NCBI RefSeq assembly: GCF_024808665.1
Contig: NZ_JANUBZ010000005.1
Span: 124,001 to 188,000 of the forward strand
DNA length: 64,000 bases
DNA from: Mucilaginibacter empetricola
Lineage (GTDB): Bacteria; Bacteroidota; Bacteroidia; Sphingobacteriales; Sphingobacteriaceae
Reading direction: 5' to 3'
A program made the translations under genes and the position numbers. The notes under the pieces are model-generated. The model saw only the letters and a list, made by a program, of their open reading frames with translations, was not told the DNA's origin and made no database searches. Position 1 is the first letter of the stretch. The number at the start of each line of letters is the position of its first letter. Of the stretch, positions 1 through 7,956 are shown piece after piece.

Positions 1-7
1 AATTACT

Positions 8-814
8 ATGGCTGGGAAGAAACAACCTTACGGAATTAATAATATTGTATCATGGGGCGCTACAGTGGTTATTGTCGGCCTGATGTTTAAGATCCTACAT
101 TGGCCGGGAGCAACCTACTTTATTGCAGGCGGTTTAACAACAGAAGCACTATTGTTCTTTTTGTTAGGATTCCAACGTGAAGAGAAAGAAATTGACTGGA
201 GAAGAGCTTACCCGGAACTGGACGAAGATTTTGACGGCGAATTGCCAAAATCATCAGCAAAGAAAGTTGGCGGTGGGGATAATTTCTCAAATACTGCTGC
301 ACTAGATGCGATGCTTGCTGAGGCAAAAATTGGTCCTGAATTAATTGGAAGCCTTGCAAACGGCCTTAGAACATTTGGCGATAAAGTAAACTCAATTTCA
401 AGAGTTACTGATGCAGGCGATGCAACCATAGCATTCACTAATAAAGTAAAACAGGCAAGCGCAAGCTATGATAACCTGAGCAATGCTTTTGAAAAAGCAT
501 CAGCAAATTTATCAGAACTGGCCAACACCAATATTGATTCAAAATCATATCATGAGCAGATCAGTAAAATGGCTAAAAACTTAACATCTTTAAATGCGGT
601 GTATGAATTAGAATTACAAGATTCAAGCAACCACTTAAAATCGATGAACAAGTTTTACCAGGATATGGCAGTTACGCTTCAAAACTTTAACGACTCGGCA
701 AACGACTCGAAAATATTTAAAGATGAGGTTAACCGTTTAGCCAAGAGTCTGTCAACATTGAACTCAATATATGGTAACATGCTTTCAGCAATGAATCAAC
801 CACGTGTTAGTTAA
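8..814 (+). CDS. gldL: GldL, type IX secretion/gliding motor membrane protein
   Basis: GldL forms, with GldM, the inner-membrane proton-driven motor of the type IX secretion system and of gliding. The 268-residue product has the family layout: a short cytoplasmic start, two transmembrane helices at about residues 12-30 and 35-55, then a long hydrophilic, helical cytoplasmic tail. Lys28 and Glu46 lie inside the predicted helices; an intramembrane Glu is known to be essential in GldL. The following genes gldM (41 nt away) and gldN fix the identity. gldK would be expected just upstream, outside the window. The ATG at position 8 starts on the family's usual N-terminus. Confidence 0.95.
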   Translation: MAGKKQPYGINNIVSWGATVVIVGLMFKILHWPGATYFIAGGLTTEALLFFLLGFQREEKEIDWRRAYPELDEDFDGELPKSSAKKVGGGDNFSNTAALDAMLAEAKIGPELIGSLANGLRTFGDKVNSISRVTDAGDATIAFTNKVKQASASYDNLSNAFEKASANLSELANTNIDSKSYHEQISKMAKNLTSLNAVYELELQDSSNHLKSMNKFYQDMAVTLQNFNDSANDSKIFKDEVNRLAKSLSTLNSIYGNMLSAMNQPRVS

Positions 815-855
815 TTAACTTAAGTTTTGATTATTAATTAAAAACAGAAAAACAC

Positions 856-2385
856 ATGGCTGGAGGTAAGCAAAGCCCAAGACAACGAATGATGGGCATC
901 CTATACCTGGTACTATTGGGCTTAGTAGCCCTGAGTGTACCGGATAGTTTGATGGATGCTTTCAAAAATATAAGGATCAGTTTGGACAACTCTACTGCTA
1001 ACGTAGATAAAGGCCTCCAGACTTCGATCGCAAACTTTGAAGCTACAAAGCTTAAGGAACAAAAGGAAAGAGCACAACCTATTTATAATAGTGCTAAAAA
1101 TGCAAGTCAAATTGCCAACGATCTTAACGACTACGTTAAGAAATTGAAAGATGAATTGGTTGAAAAGGGCGGCGGCATTAATCCAACTACTGGCGACGTT
1201 GATAAAAGAGAAAATCTTGATGCATCAGCTGAAGTAATGATCAATGACAAGAAAGGCGAGCAATTGCGCGAAAAGATTGAGAGTACTAAATCGCAACTGT
1301 TAGACTTGTTAAAACCAAACGAAAAAGCCGGTATTAATTTTTCACTTAGTGCTGATGCTCCTCATATAACTACAGGTCCTCAAAAAACCTGGGAAGAAGC
1401 ATATTTTGGTGATGGTATTCCATTGGGTGCAGCTTTAACTACGCTGGCTAAAATTCAAACCGATACTAAAAATGCGGAAAACGAAGTTGTTAAGAAGATA
1501 TTGGGCAGAATAGATGTTGCACAAGTTACTCTCGATCAGTTTGTTGGTGTAGCAGTTGCTCCCACAAGCTATGTATTACAGGGGCAACCATACACTGCAG
1601 ATATATTTTTGACCGCTTATGATTCAAAATCGAATCCTAATATCGTGATTAATGGTTCTTCTATTGCAGTTAGTGAAGGTAAAGGAAAATATACTGTAAA
1701 TACTTCAAAAGAAGGTGTATTCACCTATTCTGGTACGATTACAGTGAAAGGCCCTGAGGGTAACAAGGAATATAAACTTCCTACTCAAACATACCAGGTT
1801 GCAAAACCATCGGCAGTAGTATCGCCTGATAAAATGAACGTTTTGTATATTGGTGTACCGAATCCGGTTTCGGTTTCTGCTCCGGGTGTTGCCAAAAGCG
1901 ATATCAGGGTAAGTATGAGTGGTGGTAGCATTGAAGGTAAAGACGGTAAATACACTGTTAACGTTAAAACACTTGGTGAAGCAACAATCAATGTATCTGG
2001 CGAAATATCAAAGGGTAAAGTTACTAACTTAGGAAGCTCATTGTTCCGTGTAAAACGTATACCTGATCCAAAACCTCAGTTTGCGGGTAAAAGTGGTGGC
2101 AATACCAGTGCTGCTAACATCAGAGCACAGGACAGATTATTCGCAAAATTAGATAACTTTGATTTTGATGCTAAATTTAATGTAACCCGTTTCACTATGT
2201 TGGTTGCAAAACCACGTCAGGATGTAATTATCCTTTCGGCCACAGGAAATGAATTAACAGGTTCGATGAAAGCTTTAATAAATACAGTTTCACCTGGTAC
2301 AACAGTAGTATTTAAAGATATTATAGCTGTAGGACCTGATGGAACTCAACGCGGACTTGACCCGATTGTATTAAGTGCAAATTAA
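856..2385 (+). CDS. gldM: GldM, type IX secretion motor, periplasmic shaft
   Basis: GldM is the partner of GldL: one N-terminal helix sits in the inner membrane and a long periplasmic rod transmits motion to the outer-membrane ring of the type IX system. The 509-residue product starts with MAGGKQSPRQRMMG, has a single hydrophobic helix at about 13-32, then a charged helical domain and several beta-rich Ig-like domains, as expected for the D1-D4 arrangement. Length matches the family (about 510-520). It is co-directional with gldL, and its stop lies 8 nt before the gldN start, so one transcript is likely. Confidence 0.96.
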   Translation: MAGGKQSPRQRMMGILYLVLLGLVALSVPDSLMDAFKNIRISLDNSTANVDKGLQTSIANFEATKLKEQKERAQPIYNSAKNASQIANDLNDYVKKLKDELVEKGGGINPTTGDVDKRENLDASAEVMINDKKGEQLREKIESTKSQLLDLLKPNEKAGINFSLSADAPHITTGPQKTWEEAYFGDGIPLGAALTTLAKIQTDTKNAENEVVKKILGRIDVAQVTLDQFVGVAVAPTSYVLQGQPYTADIFLTAYDSKSNPNIVINGSSIAVSEGKGKYTVNTSKEGVFTYSGTITVKGPEGNKEYKLPTQTYQVAKPSAVVSPDKMNVLYIGVPNPVSVSAPGVAKSDIRVSMSGGSIEGKDGKYTVNVKTLGEATINVSGEISKGKVTNLGSSLFRVKRIPDPKPQFAGKSGGNTSAANIRAQDRLFAKLDNFDFDAKFNVTRFTMLVAKPRQDVIILSATGNELTGSMKALINTVSPGTTVVFKDIIAVGPDGTQRGLDPIVLSAN

Positions 2386-2392
2386 GAGGATT

Positions 2393-3352
2393 ATGAAGAC
2401 AAGATTTTTAGTTGTTATACTTTGCCTTGCATGTGTAACATCGTATGCGCAAACAAGCAAAAAGAAGAAAGGCAAAAAGAAAGCCAAAACTACAAAACCG
2501 GCTCCTGCAGCTGTTGCAACAACAACCAGCGCTGTGCCTTTTGTAGATACAACTAAAAAAGTTGCCGCGGCTCCTGCAAAACCGTTTGACAGGCCCTTGG
2601 ATGGTTACTTTAAGAAAAGTAACATCTTAAGTGCTAAGGTTACTCCATATCCTAACCTACGCGAAAATGATGTTGCATTTGCAAAACGTGTTTGGCGTGA
2701 AATAGATGTAAGGGAAAGAATGAACCAATACCTTGCATCGCCTAAACAAAGGTTAATAGATGTAATTCTGGATGCAATTGCTGCGGGTGAGTTAACAGCT
2801 TACGATCCTGTTCCTACTAAAGATGATCCTAATGGCGATAGTTTTGCTACCCCGTTAACTCCAAGTGCTGCAAGAGCCAAATTGGCCGACAGTTCGATAG
2901 TTGATAAGTTTGATAAAGACGGTAACAAAATAGGTTCGACCTTAAAAGCGGGTGAGTTTAACCCTGATAGTTTGGTTAAGTTCCGTATTAAGGAAGACTG
3001 GATTTTTGACAGACAACGTTCGGTTTTTGAACCAAGAATTATCGGTATTGCACCTATGGTTAAGGTAAAAGTTGGAAGTAGCGAAGATTATCAACCGGCT
3101 TTCTGGATTTACTTCTCTGAAGCAAGACCAATATTTGCTACTAAAGAAGTGGTAAGCCGCGGAAGCGACGCAACTGGATTGAGCTTTGATGACGTATTTG
3201 TAAAAAGAATTTTTACCAGCTACATAGTTAAAGAGTCAAACGACAAAGACGAACGTATAAAAGATTACGCTCAAGGTATTGACAAATTGTATGAAGCCGA
3301 AAGGATCAAAAAATCTCTGATGGATTGGGAGATCTCTTTATGGCAGTACTAA
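2393..3352 (+). CDS. gldN: GldN, type IX secretion periplasmic ring protein
   Basis: GldN (PorN in Porphyromonas) joins the GldK lipoprotein ring to the motor shaft. The start is placed at the ATG at 2393, not at an in-frame codon 18 nt earlier, because it gives a clean signal peptide (MKTRFLVVILCLACVTSYAQ) and is preceded by AAGAGGA. After it comes a Lys/Ala/Pro-rich linker (about residues 22-60), then the conserved GldN domain containing WREIDVRERMNQ and RIKEDWIFDRQRS. The 319-residue length is usual. It is the last gene of the gldLMN run and ends at a bidirectional terminator. Confidence 0.95.
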   Translation: MKTRFLVVILCLACVTSYAQTSKKKKGKKKAKTTKPAPAAVATTTSAVPFVDTTKKVAAAPAKPFDRPLDGYFKKSNILSAKVTPYPNLRENDVAFAKRVWREIDVRERMNQYLASPKQRLIDVILDAIAAGELTAYDPVPTKDDPNGDSFATPLTPSAARAKLADSSIVDKFDKDGNKIGSTLKAGEFNPDSLVKFRIKEDWIFDRQRSVFEPRIIGIAPMVKVKVGSSEDYQPAFWIYFSEARPIFATKEVVSRGSDATGLSFDDVFVKRIFTSYIVKESNDKDERIKDYAQGIDKLYEAERIKKSLMDWEISLWQY

Positions 3353-3376
3353 TTAGCTGATAAAGTGCAAAAATAT

Positions 3377-3409
3377 AAAAGCCTTGTTGAATTATTCAGC
3401 AAGGCTTTT
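3377..3409. terminator. bidirectional terminator between gldN and uvrC
   Basis: A 16-bp nearly perfect stem (3377-3392 against 3394-3409, one mismatch) starts with AAAAGCCTTG and ends with CAAGGCTTTT, giving a T tract on either strand. It lies between two convergent genes and overlaps the uvrC stop codon, so it can end both transcripts. Confidence 0.85.
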
Positions 3410-5206
3410 TTCGTTACCAAAATAGGCAATAATGGCCTTTGCTTGTTTTGTATTTACAATTTCCATTAACTCTGGCTCAGTAGCTTCCCGTATTTTTTTT
3501 ACGGATTTGAAGTATTTTAAAAGCTTTTCGGCAGTGGTTTTGCCAATACCGTCAATTAATTCCAGTTCGGTTACCAATGTGCCCTGATCGCGTTTTTTGC
3601 GGTGAAAGGTAATGCCAAAGCGGTGTGCTTCATCCCGCAACTGTTGTATTACCTTCAATGTTTCTGATTTTTTATCCAGGTAAAGCGGGTATTGATCACC
3701 CGGATAATACAATTCTTCCAGTCTTTTAGCAATACCTATAACGGTTACCTTTTTATCAATCCCTAACAGCCTTAAGCTTTTTAATGCTGATGATAATTGC
3801 CCTTTGCCGCCATCAATAACTATTAGCTGAGGTAATTCACCACCTTCATCCAGCATGCGCTTGTAGCGGCGGTGCACAGCCTCTTCCATGGTGGCAAAAT
3901 CGTCAGGACCTTCCACGGTTTTAACGTTAAAATGCCGGTAATCTTTTTTGGATGGCTTGGCATCCTTAAATACTACTATGGCCGAAACCGGATATTTTCC
4001 CTGGAAGTTAGAGTTATCAAAACATTCAATATGTTTTGGTAATTGATTCATCCGCAGATCCTTCATCATTTGGGTTAACAGGCGTTCGGTTCTTACTTCA
4101 GGATTTAATTTTTCATACTGATCAATCTTTTCTTTTTTGAAGAACATTACATTCTTTTGCGAAAGATCAAGTAGCTTCCTTTTTTCGCCCAGTTTAGGCA
4201 CAGTAAATTTGATGGAAGTATCTTCCAGGTCAATATCAAATGGTACTATAATTTCTTTCGAATGGCTTTCGTAACGGCTCCTGAATTCTGATATAGCCAG
4301 CTCCAGCAATTCTTCATCGCTTTCGTCCAGTCGCTTTTTTAGTTCAATAGTTTGCGTTTGTATAATGGTGCCGTTCATCACCTTTAGGTAATTGACAAAT
4401 GCATATTTTTCTTCGGATGCTATGCTGAAAACATCCACATCAGTAATGGACGAATTTACTACAGTTGATTTGCTCTGATAATTTTCGAGCAGCTCAAATT
4501 TCCTTTTAAGGCGGTGAGCGTACTCATAATTCATATCAGTCACCGCCTTTTCCATATCGGTTTTAAGGTTGCGGAGCACTGCGCCTATTTTGCCGCTTAA
4601 AATATCCTTTATTTCCTCAATGCTGTTATCGTAATCGTTCTCCGTCTGGAAATCCTGACAGGGACCTTTACAATTACCCAGCTGATATTCCAGGCATACC
4701 TTAAACTTGCCTTTTTCTATATTTTGGCGGGTAAGCGGCAGGTTGCAGGTACGAAGCGGATAGGTTTCTTTTATCAGGTCCAGAATATTATGCATCATGC
4801 TTACCGATGCATATGGCCCCAGGTATTTTGACCCATCACGAACAATACGGCGCGTCCAGAAGATGCGAGGATAGTTTTCGTTTTTAATAATGATCCATGG
4901 ATAGGTTTTATCATCTTTCAGCATCACATTATACCGCGGCTGATGCTTTTTAATCATGCTGTTTTCAAGCAACCATGCATCAACCTCGGTATCAACAATA
5001 GTAAAAGTGATATTACGGATTTTGGAAACCAGCACCCGGGTTTTGGCATTTACATGGGTATCTTTATTAAAATACGAAGTAACCCGATTACGCAGGTCTT
5101 TAGCTTTACCAATGTATATCAGTTCCTTTTCCTCATCCCAAAACTGGTAAACACCTGGTTTGTGAGGGATATTCTTTAACGCATTCCTATAGTCGAAACT
5201 GTTCAT
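3392..5206 (-). CDS. uvrC: UvrC, excinuclease ABC subunit C
   Basis: UvrC makes the dual incisions in nucleotide-excision repair with UvrA and UvrB. In the 604 residues one sees, in order: the GIY-YIG nuclease for the 3' cut (about 14-95, with KPGVYQFWD and LIYIGKAKDLRNRV), a UVR helical segment that binds UvrB (about 205-240), the RNase-H-like nuclease for the 5' cut (HIECFDNSN, VIDGGKGQ), and C-terminal helix-hairpin-helix motifs (ELIDGIGKTTAEKLLKYF). Length fits the family. The start codon lies 3 nt from a repeat arm at 5209-5233, so the native upstream region may have been replaced by repeat DNA. Confidence 0.97.
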   Translation of the reverse strand: MNSFDYRNALKNIPHKPGVYQFWDEEKELIYIGKAKDLRNRVTSYFNKDTHVNAKTRVLVSKIRNITFTIVDTEVDAWLLENSMIKKHQPRYNVMLKDDKTYPWIIIKNENYPRIFWTRRIVRDGSKYLGPYASVSMMHNILDLIKETYPLRTCNLPLTRQNIEKGKFKVCLEYQLGNCKGPCQDFQTENDYDNSIEEIKDILSGKIGAVLRNLKTDMEKAVTDMNYEYAHRLKRKFELLENYQSKSTVVNSSITDVDVFSIASEEKYAFVNYLKVMNGTIIQTQTIELKKRLDESDEELLELAISEFRSRYESHSKEIIVPFDIDLEDTSIKFTVPKLGEKRKLLDLSQKNVMFFKKEKIDQYEKLNPEVRTERLLTQMMKDLRMNQLPKHIECFDNSNFQGKYPVSAIVVFKDAKPSKKDYRHFNVKTVEGPDDFATMEEAVHRRYKRMLDEGGELPQLIVIDGGKGQLSSALKSLRLLGIDKKVTVIGIAKRLEELYYPGDQYPLYLDKKSETLKVIQQLRDEAHRFGITFHRKKRDQGTLVTELELIDGIGKTTAEKLLKYFKSVKKIREATEPELMEIVNTKQAKAIIAYFGNEKSLAE

Positions 5207-5208
5207 TT

Positions 5209-5233
5209 GTTCACTGGCTCATTAGTTCATTGG
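5209..5233. repeat. left arm of 25-bp inverted repeat around the four-helix-bundle gene
   Basis: This 25-nt arm begins GTTCACTGGCTCATTAG and ends TTCATTGG. Its reverse complement recurs at 5674-5698 with one mismatch, and an identical direct copy lies at 44005-44029. Related words (TTCATTAG, TCATTGG) occur at 59397-59433 and, as AAGTCATTGG, at 39424-39443. Confidence 0.85.
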
Positions 5234-5253
5234 TGCAATATTCGAGCACTAAT

Positions 5254-5640
5254 TCATTTATCGTCTTTATTAATAGCTGCTGATTTACCGATAAACTTTA
5301 GATAGGCGTTTAATTTTAAATGGATGGTTTGTAGCTCTTCAAATAGTTTATTGAATTGTTGCTCACTTATTAAATCTCGCGTTTTTGATTTTTTTAGCCA
5401 GCCCTTTGTTTCAATAATTGATCCTCGGCTAAAATAACAGAAGTTTCTGTTTTCTTTATAATGATACCTGCCATACCCCTCAGCAATATTGACACCTATT
5501 GAATCAGCTGACCTTACAATTTGCTTACCTATGGTGTCTTTGGCAAAATAATCCCATTTTGCAACTATAAACCAGATCTCGTCGCTAAAACTTTCGGCTA
5601 ACTGATATACCTCTAATTCTTCAAGACTATGATAACTCAT
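5254..5640 (-). CDS. four-helix-bundle protein of the S23/IVS (TIGR02436) type
   Basis: This 128-residue protein matches the small four-helix-bundle family first seen in 23S rRNA intervening sequences and related to the Avd accessory protein of diversity-generating retroelements. Visible marks are LEVYQLAESFSDEIW in helix 1, the conserved IGKQIVRSADSIGVNIAEG turn, and the C-terminal LNAYLKFIGK. The molecular function of stand-alone members is not established. The gene stands alone in the uvrC-PBP gap and is bracketed by the 25-bp inverted repeats at 5209-5233 and 5674-5698, which looks like a small mobile or once-mobile cassette. No rRNA is nearby. Confidence 0.85.
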   Translation of the reverse strand: MSYHSLEELEVYQLAESFSDEIWFIVAKWDYFAKDTIGKQIVRSADSIGVNIAEGYGRYHYKENRNFCYFSRGSIIETKGWLKKSKTRDLISEQQFNKLFEELQTIHLKLNAYLKFIGKSAAINKDDK

Positions 5641-5673
5641 AAGGCGACATTAATAAATTATTGAACTTTCCAA

Positions 5674-5698
5674 CCAATGAACTAATGAACCAGTGAAC
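5674..5698. repeat. right arm of 25-bp inverted repeat
   Basis: Reverse complement of the arm at 5209-5233 with a single mismatch (GAACC for GAGCC). It begins CCAATGAACTAATGAACC. A further partial unit (CTAATGAACC) follows directly at 5699-5706. Confidence 0.85.
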
Positions 5699-5710
5699 TA
5701 ATGAACCAAA

Positions 5711-7954
5711 TCAAAACCCCAGTTTTTTATCCACCTCTCCGTTGCTTTGTTGCTGTTGTTTGTAGGCGTCGCAGTCAATGGTAATATTCACACCGTTTTT
5801 GGGTGCATCAAAATCAACATTACGCTTAATGCCTAAAGCCGGGTTGTCATAAACCTTTTTCATAAACAAGGCAAATATAGGCAAAGCCGAATTTGCACCT
5901 TCACCCAGCCTGGTCGACCGGAAGTGGATATCGCGATCTTCGCAGCCAGTCCAAACGCCGGTAACCAGTTGAGGGGTTATTCCCATAAACCACCCGTCGG
6001 AATTTTCCTGAGTAGTACCGGTTTTACCGCCAATGGGATTGGTTAAGCCATATTTTGAACGCAGACGTGTGCCTGTACCGTCTTCAATAACGCCTTTTAG
6101 CATGTAGGTCATTACATAAGCTGTTTGCGCATCCATGGCTTGTACCACTTTGGGTGTATGGGTATAAATTACGTTGCCATTTTTGTCTTCAACTCTTAAA
6201 ATAAATGTTGGCTCGGTCCAGGTGCCGTGATTGGCAAATACAGAATAAGCGCCGGCCATATCAAATACAGACGCGTTGAATACACCTAAACAAATAGACG
6301 GGTAAGGTGGCACATCGCTGGTAATCCCCATTTTTTTAATCAGCTCCATTACCGGTACAGGCTTAACCTCGTTCATTACATAGGCGGCAGCATAATTTTG
6401 CGACCATCCCAATGCTTTTCTTAGAGTTATGGGCCCTGGTAAATAGTCACCCATTGATTGTTTTGGCGTCCATGGCTCCGATCCATAACCGGTTATAGTT
6501 ACCGGGGTATTGTCAACTTCCTGACAAGGCGAAAATCCATTTTCAATAGCTACTGAGTAGGTAAACGGTTTAGCAGTTGAACCTACCTGACGGGTACCTA
6601 CTTTAACCTGATCGTATTTAAAATGCTCAAAATTGGTACCGCCAACCCAGGCTTTGATATATCCTGTTGTTGGGTCCATACTCATAAATGCGTTGCGGAG
6701 CATCATTTTGCTGTATACAATGGAATCAATAGGCTTCATCACCGTATCAATACTACCTTTCCAGGTAAACAGCTCCAGGCTATCTGGCGTATCAAAATTC
6801 TGACGTATTTCATCTTCCGATTTTCCTTCTGCCTGCAATTGCTTGTACCTGTCTGAGCGATACATGCCCTGATCAAGCAGCAATTTAAAATTCTTTACAT
6901 TTTTCCAGCGGCTAACGCCTTTCCATTGCTCATTAAATTGTGCCTGTAGGGCTGGCATGTATTCGCGCTGTGCCTCTTCGGCATATTGCTGCATAGTAGC
7001 ATCAATGGTGGTGTAAATTCTTAAACCATCACGATCCAGGTCATAAGGCGTACCATCAGACTTGGTTATGTTTTGATCTTTAAATATTTTTTGAATTTCC
7101 TGCTTTAATACCGCTCTAAAATAAGGAGCGGGGCCGTCGTTATGGTTTATAGGGTTAAAGTTAAGGTTCAAAGGTTTCTGTTTAAGATCCTGCAATTGTC
7201 CATCGCTTAAAAAACCTTGTTTATTCATTAAAACCAATATTACATTACGGCGGTTTAATGCCCTGTCTGGATGCCTGATAGGAGAGTAGTATCCAGGGCC
7301 TTTTACCATACCGATTAACAAAGCAGCCTGATCGGGTGTAAGCTTATCGGGTGTAACATTAAAGTAAGTACGTGCAGCTGATTTTATGCCGAAGGTATTA
7401 TAGGCTCCAAAATCAACTTTGTTTAAATACATGGCAATAATTTCTTGCTTGGTATAGTTGCGTTCTAGCTTTACGGCAATTATCCATTCTTTTAATTTTT
7501 GCGTAAACCTAAAAAATGGATTGTGGGCAATTTCAACAGTGAATAAATTTTTAGCCAGCTGTTGGGTTATGGTACTACCGCCTTGTTTTTTACCGATGAG
7601 ATTTAAAATCGGAATGCTTAATACCCTTTGAAAATCGATACCGGAGTGTTCATAAAAGCGACTATCTTCCGTTGCAATTAAGGCATTTATCACATTTGGT
7701 GATAGCTGTGAAAAACTAACACTTGAACGATTTTCGATGTAGTAGGTTCCTAAAACCGAGTTATCAGCAGCCAATACTTCTGTGGCCTGGTTGCTTTTAG
7801 GATTTTCCAGATCGCGGAAGGTAGGCAGCGAGCCGAAGAGCCCAAAATAGGTTACTACCAACAATAAAATAAATAGAGCCAAACAGCCAATAACTGTTTT
7901 CCAGATGTATCCGTTATATCTTCTGATGTCCTGCGGAGCAAGTTTGAATATCAT
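5711..7954 (-). CDS. class A penicillin-binding protein (PBP1a type)
   Basis: A bifunctional peptidoglycan synthase: a glycosyltransferase makes glycan strands and a transpeptidase cross-links them in the periplasm. In 747 residues there is one transmembrane helix (about 19-40), a GT51 domain with the catalytic Glu96 in ATEDSRFYEHSG and GGSTITQQLAKNLF, and a transpeptidase with the three penicillin-binding motifs: STAKP (SxxK), SQN (SxN) and KTGT in GGKTGTTQENSDGW. The C-terminus has a short Gln-rich tail. The downstream side of sprE ends 2 nt before its start, so the two are probably co-transcribed. mrcA/pbp1A naming is by family only. Confidence 0.95.
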   Translation of the reverse strand: MIFKLAPQDIRRYNGYIWKTVIGCLALFILLLVVTYFGLFGSLPTFRDLENPKSNQATEVLAADNSVLGTYYIENRSSVSFSQLSPNVINALIATEDSRFYEHSGIDFQRVLSIPILNLIGKKQGGSTITQQLAKNLFTVEIAHNPFFRFTQKLKEWIIAVKLERNYTKQEIIAMYLNKVDFGAYNTFGIKSAARTYFNVTPDKLTPDQAALLIGMVKGPGYYSPIRHPDRALNRRNVILVLMNKQGFLSDGQLQDLKQKPLNLNFNPINHNDGPAPYFRAVLKQEIQKIFKDQNITKSDGTPYDLDRDGLRIYTTIDATMQQYAEEAQREYMPALQAQFNEQWKGVSRWKNVKNFKLLLDQGMYRSDRYKQLQAEGKSEDEIRQNFDTPDSLELFTWKGSIDTVMKPIDSIVYSKMMLRNAFMSMDPTTGYIKAWVGGTNFEHFKYDQVKVGTRQVGSTAKPFTYSVAIENGFSPCQEVDNTPVTITGYGSEPWTPKQSMGDYLPGPITLRKALGWSQNYAAAYVMNEVKPVPVMELIKKMGITSDVPPYPSICLGVFNASVFDMAGAYSVFANHGTWTEPTFILRVEDKNGNVIYTHTPKVVQAMDAQTAYVMTYMLKGVIEDGTGTRLRSKYGLTNPIGGKTGTTQENSDGWFMGITPQLVTGVWTGCEDRDIHFRSTRLGEGANSALPIFALFMKKVYDNPALGIKRNVDFDAPKNGVNITIDCDAYKQQQQSNGEVDKKLGF

Positions 7955-7956
7955 TG

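Noticed and set aside
5254..5640. Diversity-generating retroelement, since the gene is Avd-like
   Set aside because: No reverse transcriptase and no template/variable repeat pair is found nearby.
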